DNA from: CAZVFX01 sp964626565
Lineage (GTDB): Bacteria; Myxococcota_A; UBA9042; CAIXZC01
Reading direction: 5' to 3'
Assembly: GCA_964626565.1 (NCBI GenBank)
Contig: CAZVFX010000103.1
Coordinates: forward strand, 1 to 25,618
DNA length: 25,618 nucleotides
The translations under genes and the position numbers were made by a program. This document shows, one piece after another, positions 23,546 through 25,618 of this stretch. Every line of letters starts with the position of its first letter. Within the stretch, counting starts at the first letter, position 1. Under the pieces are notes generated by a model. That model saw only the letters and a list, made by a program, of their open reading frames with translations, did no database searches and was not told the DNA's origin.

Positions 23546-25477
23546 CTACTCCCCGGTAATGGTCTTGGCCGCGATCTCTTCCCGGCACATTTCAATAAAT
23601 TCGGCGAGAGGCTTGACGCCCATCTGGCGGTTGCCCCGCGTCCTCACCGACACCGTGCCCTCCTCGGCCTCCCTTCCGCCCACCACCAACTGGTAGTTGA
23701 CCCGGTCGAGCTGAGCGCCGCGCACCTTCTTGGATACTGTCTCGTTGCGGCCGTCCAATTCCACCCGCACGCCCGCTTCTTCAAGCTGCTTCACAACCTC
23801 GCCGGCGTAGTCCAGGAATTGATCGCTCACGGGAATCACTCTTGCCTGCCGGGGCGAGAGCCAGAGCGGCAGTTTGCCCGCAAAGTGCTCCAGCAGGATG
23901 CCGATAAAACGCTCCAGACTGCCGAATATTGCCCGGTGAACCATCACTGCGCTGTGGCGGTTGCCGTCCGCACCTTCGTAAGTAGCGTTGAATCGCTCCT
24001 CCGAAGGCATGGAGAAGTCCACCTGCACTGTCCCGCACTGCCATGAACGGTTCATACAGTCCTTGATGTGAAAATCTATCTTCGGGCCGTAGAACGCGCC
24101 GTCGCCGGGATTGAGCTGATAGTCGATCTCCAACGATTCCAGAGCCAGCCGCAACGCGTCCTCGGCGCGGTCCCACACCTCGTCGCCACCAATTCGCTTG
24201 GCCGGCCGGGTGCTCAGCTCCACCAGCACATCTTCGAAACCGAAGGTCCGATAGATTTCGAACACCAGCTTCACCACCCCGATCACTTCATCGGTCAGTT
24301 GTTCGGGAGTGCAATAGATGTGCGCATCGTCCTGGGTGAAGCACCTCACCCTGAACAACCCGTGGAGCACGCCCGACATCTCGTGACGGTGCACCAGCCC
24401 GAGTTCCGCAATTCGCAGCGGCAGATCCCGGTAGGAGCGCCGGGCGTTGTTGTAGACCAGCAGCCCGCCGGGGCAGTTCATCGGCTTGACCGCGAAGGGG
24501 CGCTTGTCTATCTGGGTGAAATACATGTTGTCTTGATAGTGGTCCCAATGGCCCGACCGGTGCCACAACGACTCATCGAGGACCATCGGGGTAGAGATTT
24601 CATGATACTTCTCCCGCTTGTGCACTCCCCGCCAGTAGCTGATGGCCTCTTCTTTGAGGATCATTCCGTTAGGGTGCCAGAAGGGGAAACCGGGTCCTTC
24701 CGCATGGAACGAAAACAGGTCGAGTTCCTTGCCCACTTTGCGGTGGTCGCGAAGCTTTGCTTCTTCCAGAAGTTTCAGGTGCTTCTTGAGCTGCTTCTTG
24801 TCGGGGAAGGTGATGGCGTAGATGCGCTGAAGCTGCGGGTTGCGCGCGTCCCCGCGCCAGTAGGCCCCAGCCACCTTCAGCACTTTGATCCCCTTGATTA
24901 TGCCGGTACGCGGAACGTGGGGACCGCGACACAGGTCGATGAAGTCGCCCTGGCGGTAAGCCGACACCGTCTCGTCCCCGAAATCTTCGATCATCTCCAC
25001 CTTGTAGACGTTGTCGCCGAACATCTGCAGCGCTTCGTCTTTGGAGATGACTTTGCGCTCGAAGGTGAAGTCCTCCTTGGCCAGCTCCTTCATGCGCTGC
25101 TCGATGCGCTCAAGGTCTTCGGTGGTAAAGGGATCATGGTCAAAATCGTAGTAGAACCCCTCATCCACGGGCGGGCCGATGGTCGGCTTGGCGTCCGGGA
25201 AGAGGTCCACAACGGCCTGAGCGAGGAGGTGGGCGCTGGAGTGATGGAACACTTCAACCCCGTCCCGGTCCTTGAAAGTCAACAGTTTGAAGGTAGCGTC
25301 CTCTTCGAGGGGGCTGTTCACGTCGATGACGGTACCGTTGACACGGGCCGCAATGGTAGCCCTGGCCAGCCCCTCGGATATCTGCGTAGCCACTTCCAAG
25401 GAAGTGATGCCCGCGGGGTATTCAGCTTGTCTACCGTCGGGAAACTCAAGGGTGATCTGTTTGGCTGTGCTCTCCAT
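23546..25477 (-). CDS. thrS: Threonyl-tRNA synthetase
   Basis: 643 residues, the standard bacterial length. In order: a TGS domain (about 1-68); the editing domain with HHSSAHLLAQAVVDLFP and GFYYDFD; the class II catalytic core with MNCPGG (zinc-ligand Cys335), RHEMSGVLHGLFRVRCFTQDD and the C-terminal HRAIFGSLERFIG motif 3; and the anticodon-binding domain (VIPVSDQFLDYAGEVVKQLE, then KVRGAQLDRVNYQLVVGGRE). All key parts are present. It charges tRNA-Thr and edits mischarged Ser. The ATG has CAGGAG 5 bases upstream. It is followed by the methyltransferase-like gene rather than the common infC-rpmI-rplT set. Confidence 0.97.
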   Translation of the reverse strand: MESTAKQITLEFPDGRQAEYPAGITSLEVATQISEGLARATIAARVNGTVIDVNSPLEEDATFKLLTFKDRDGVEVFHHSSAHLLAQAVVDLFPDAKPTIGPPVDEGFYYDFDHDPFTTEDLERIEQRMKELAKEDFTFERKVISKDEALQMFGDNVYKVEMIEDFGDETVSAYRQGDFIDLCRGPHVPRTGIIKGIKVLKVAGAYWRGDARNPQLQRIYAITFPDKKQLKKHLKLLEEAKLRDHRKVGKELDLFSFHAEGPGFPFWHPNGMILKEEAISYWRGVHKREKYHEISTPMVLDESLWHRSGHWDHYQDNMYFTQIDKRPFAVKPMNCPGGLLVYNNARRSYRDLPLRIAELGLVHRHEMSGVLHGLFRVRCFTQDDAHIYCTPEQLTDEVIGVVKLVFEIYRTFGFEDVLVELSTRPAKRIGGDEVWDRAEDALRLALESLEIDYQLNPGDGAFYGPKIDFHIKDCMNRSWQCGTVQVDFSMPSEERFNATYEGADGNRHSAVMVHRAIFGSLERFIGILLEHFAGKLPLWLSPRQARVIPVSDQFLDYAGEVVKQLEEAGVRVELDGRNETVSKKVRGAQLDRVNYQLVVGGREAEEGTVSVRTRGNRQMGVKPLAEFIEMCREEIAAKTITGE

Positions 25478-25528
25478 CGCTTCTCCTGCTTGGCAATCTG
25501 CCTCGGTTCAACCGGCAAGGACAACCTT

Positions 25529-25555
25529 ATTATCATGGTCATTGTCAGGATGCAA
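25529..25555 (-). promoter_or_regulatory. Possible thrS promoter
   Basis: On the minus strand, GATAAT (25534-25529) is preceded by TTGCAT (25555-25550) at 15 bases, so the -10 is fair and the -35 poor. The remaining sequence to the window edge is GC-rich and shows no T-box or attenuator that I can identify. Confidence 0.3.
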
Positions 25556-25618
25556 GTACAGGCGGGCGGGCGCATTTGACATTCTCCGGGGGGGACTGCT
25601 AGACTCCGGCGCGTTCCT

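Noticed and set aside
24068..25579. Plus-strand reading frame of about 500 codons opposite thrS
   Set aside because: It is antisense to a fully conserved synthetase and has no motif of its own.

Overview
The window looks like a chromosome segment from a high-GC, didermic, deltaproteobacterial-lineage bacterium (Myxococcota or Bradymonadales-like). The basis is several lipobox signal peptides, a Cys-rich surface protein with GDDGCGG repeats and a MYXO-CTERM-like tail, PEGA and DUF4388 proteins, and selenocysteine use. No gene-free stretch exceeds about 170 bases, and I see no rRNA, tRNA, IS element, prophage or CRISPR array.

Layout. (1) 1-2948, minus: a secreted agmatine/peptidylarginine-deiminase-family protein with a long Cys-rich tail; its stop codon lies in a short-repeat tract. 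(2) 3124-6210, plus: bifunctional ftcD then asnS, 3 bases apart. (3) 6254-13531, plus: a tightly packed run of PEGA-domain exported protein, NAD-dependent sugar epimerase, membrane TPR/zinc-ribbon protein, DUF4388 protein, YjbQ family and PhoH. (4) 13549-19014: two paralogous tandem-domain DsbA-like selenoproteins (minus), a LysR regulator between them (plus), and a Cys-rich lipoprotein (minus) upstream of the second. (5) 19175-22843, plus: a 1055-residue Ig-repeat lipoprotein with a possible lipid-binding C-terminal half, then a small lipoprotein. (6) 22833-25477, minus: thrS followed by a methyltransferase-like gene.

The central result is region 4. What first looks like six broken fragments is two intact genes, each read through two in-frame UGA codons. 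All four UGAs replace the first Cys of a CxxC active site (U-P-F-C in domain 1, U-P-Y-C in domain 2). Each is followed by a hairpin with a GGU loop at a bacterial SECIS-like distance. UGA is an ordinary stop in at least six other genes here, so the whole code has not changed. The LysR protein between them resembles the regulator family associated with selenium metabolism. The window also encodes very Cys-rich exported proteins that would need thiol oxidation or isomerisation, so a selenium-dependent extracytoplasmic thiol-redox system is a reasonable hypothesis.

A second theme is short tandem repeats of about 7 bases with different unit sequences at at least five gene ends. In two places they run into coding sequence: one supplies the last codons and stop of the deiminase gene, and another supplies the start codon and signal-peptide N-region of a small lipoprotein. 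All functional calls rest on reading the translated sequence; no database search was run.
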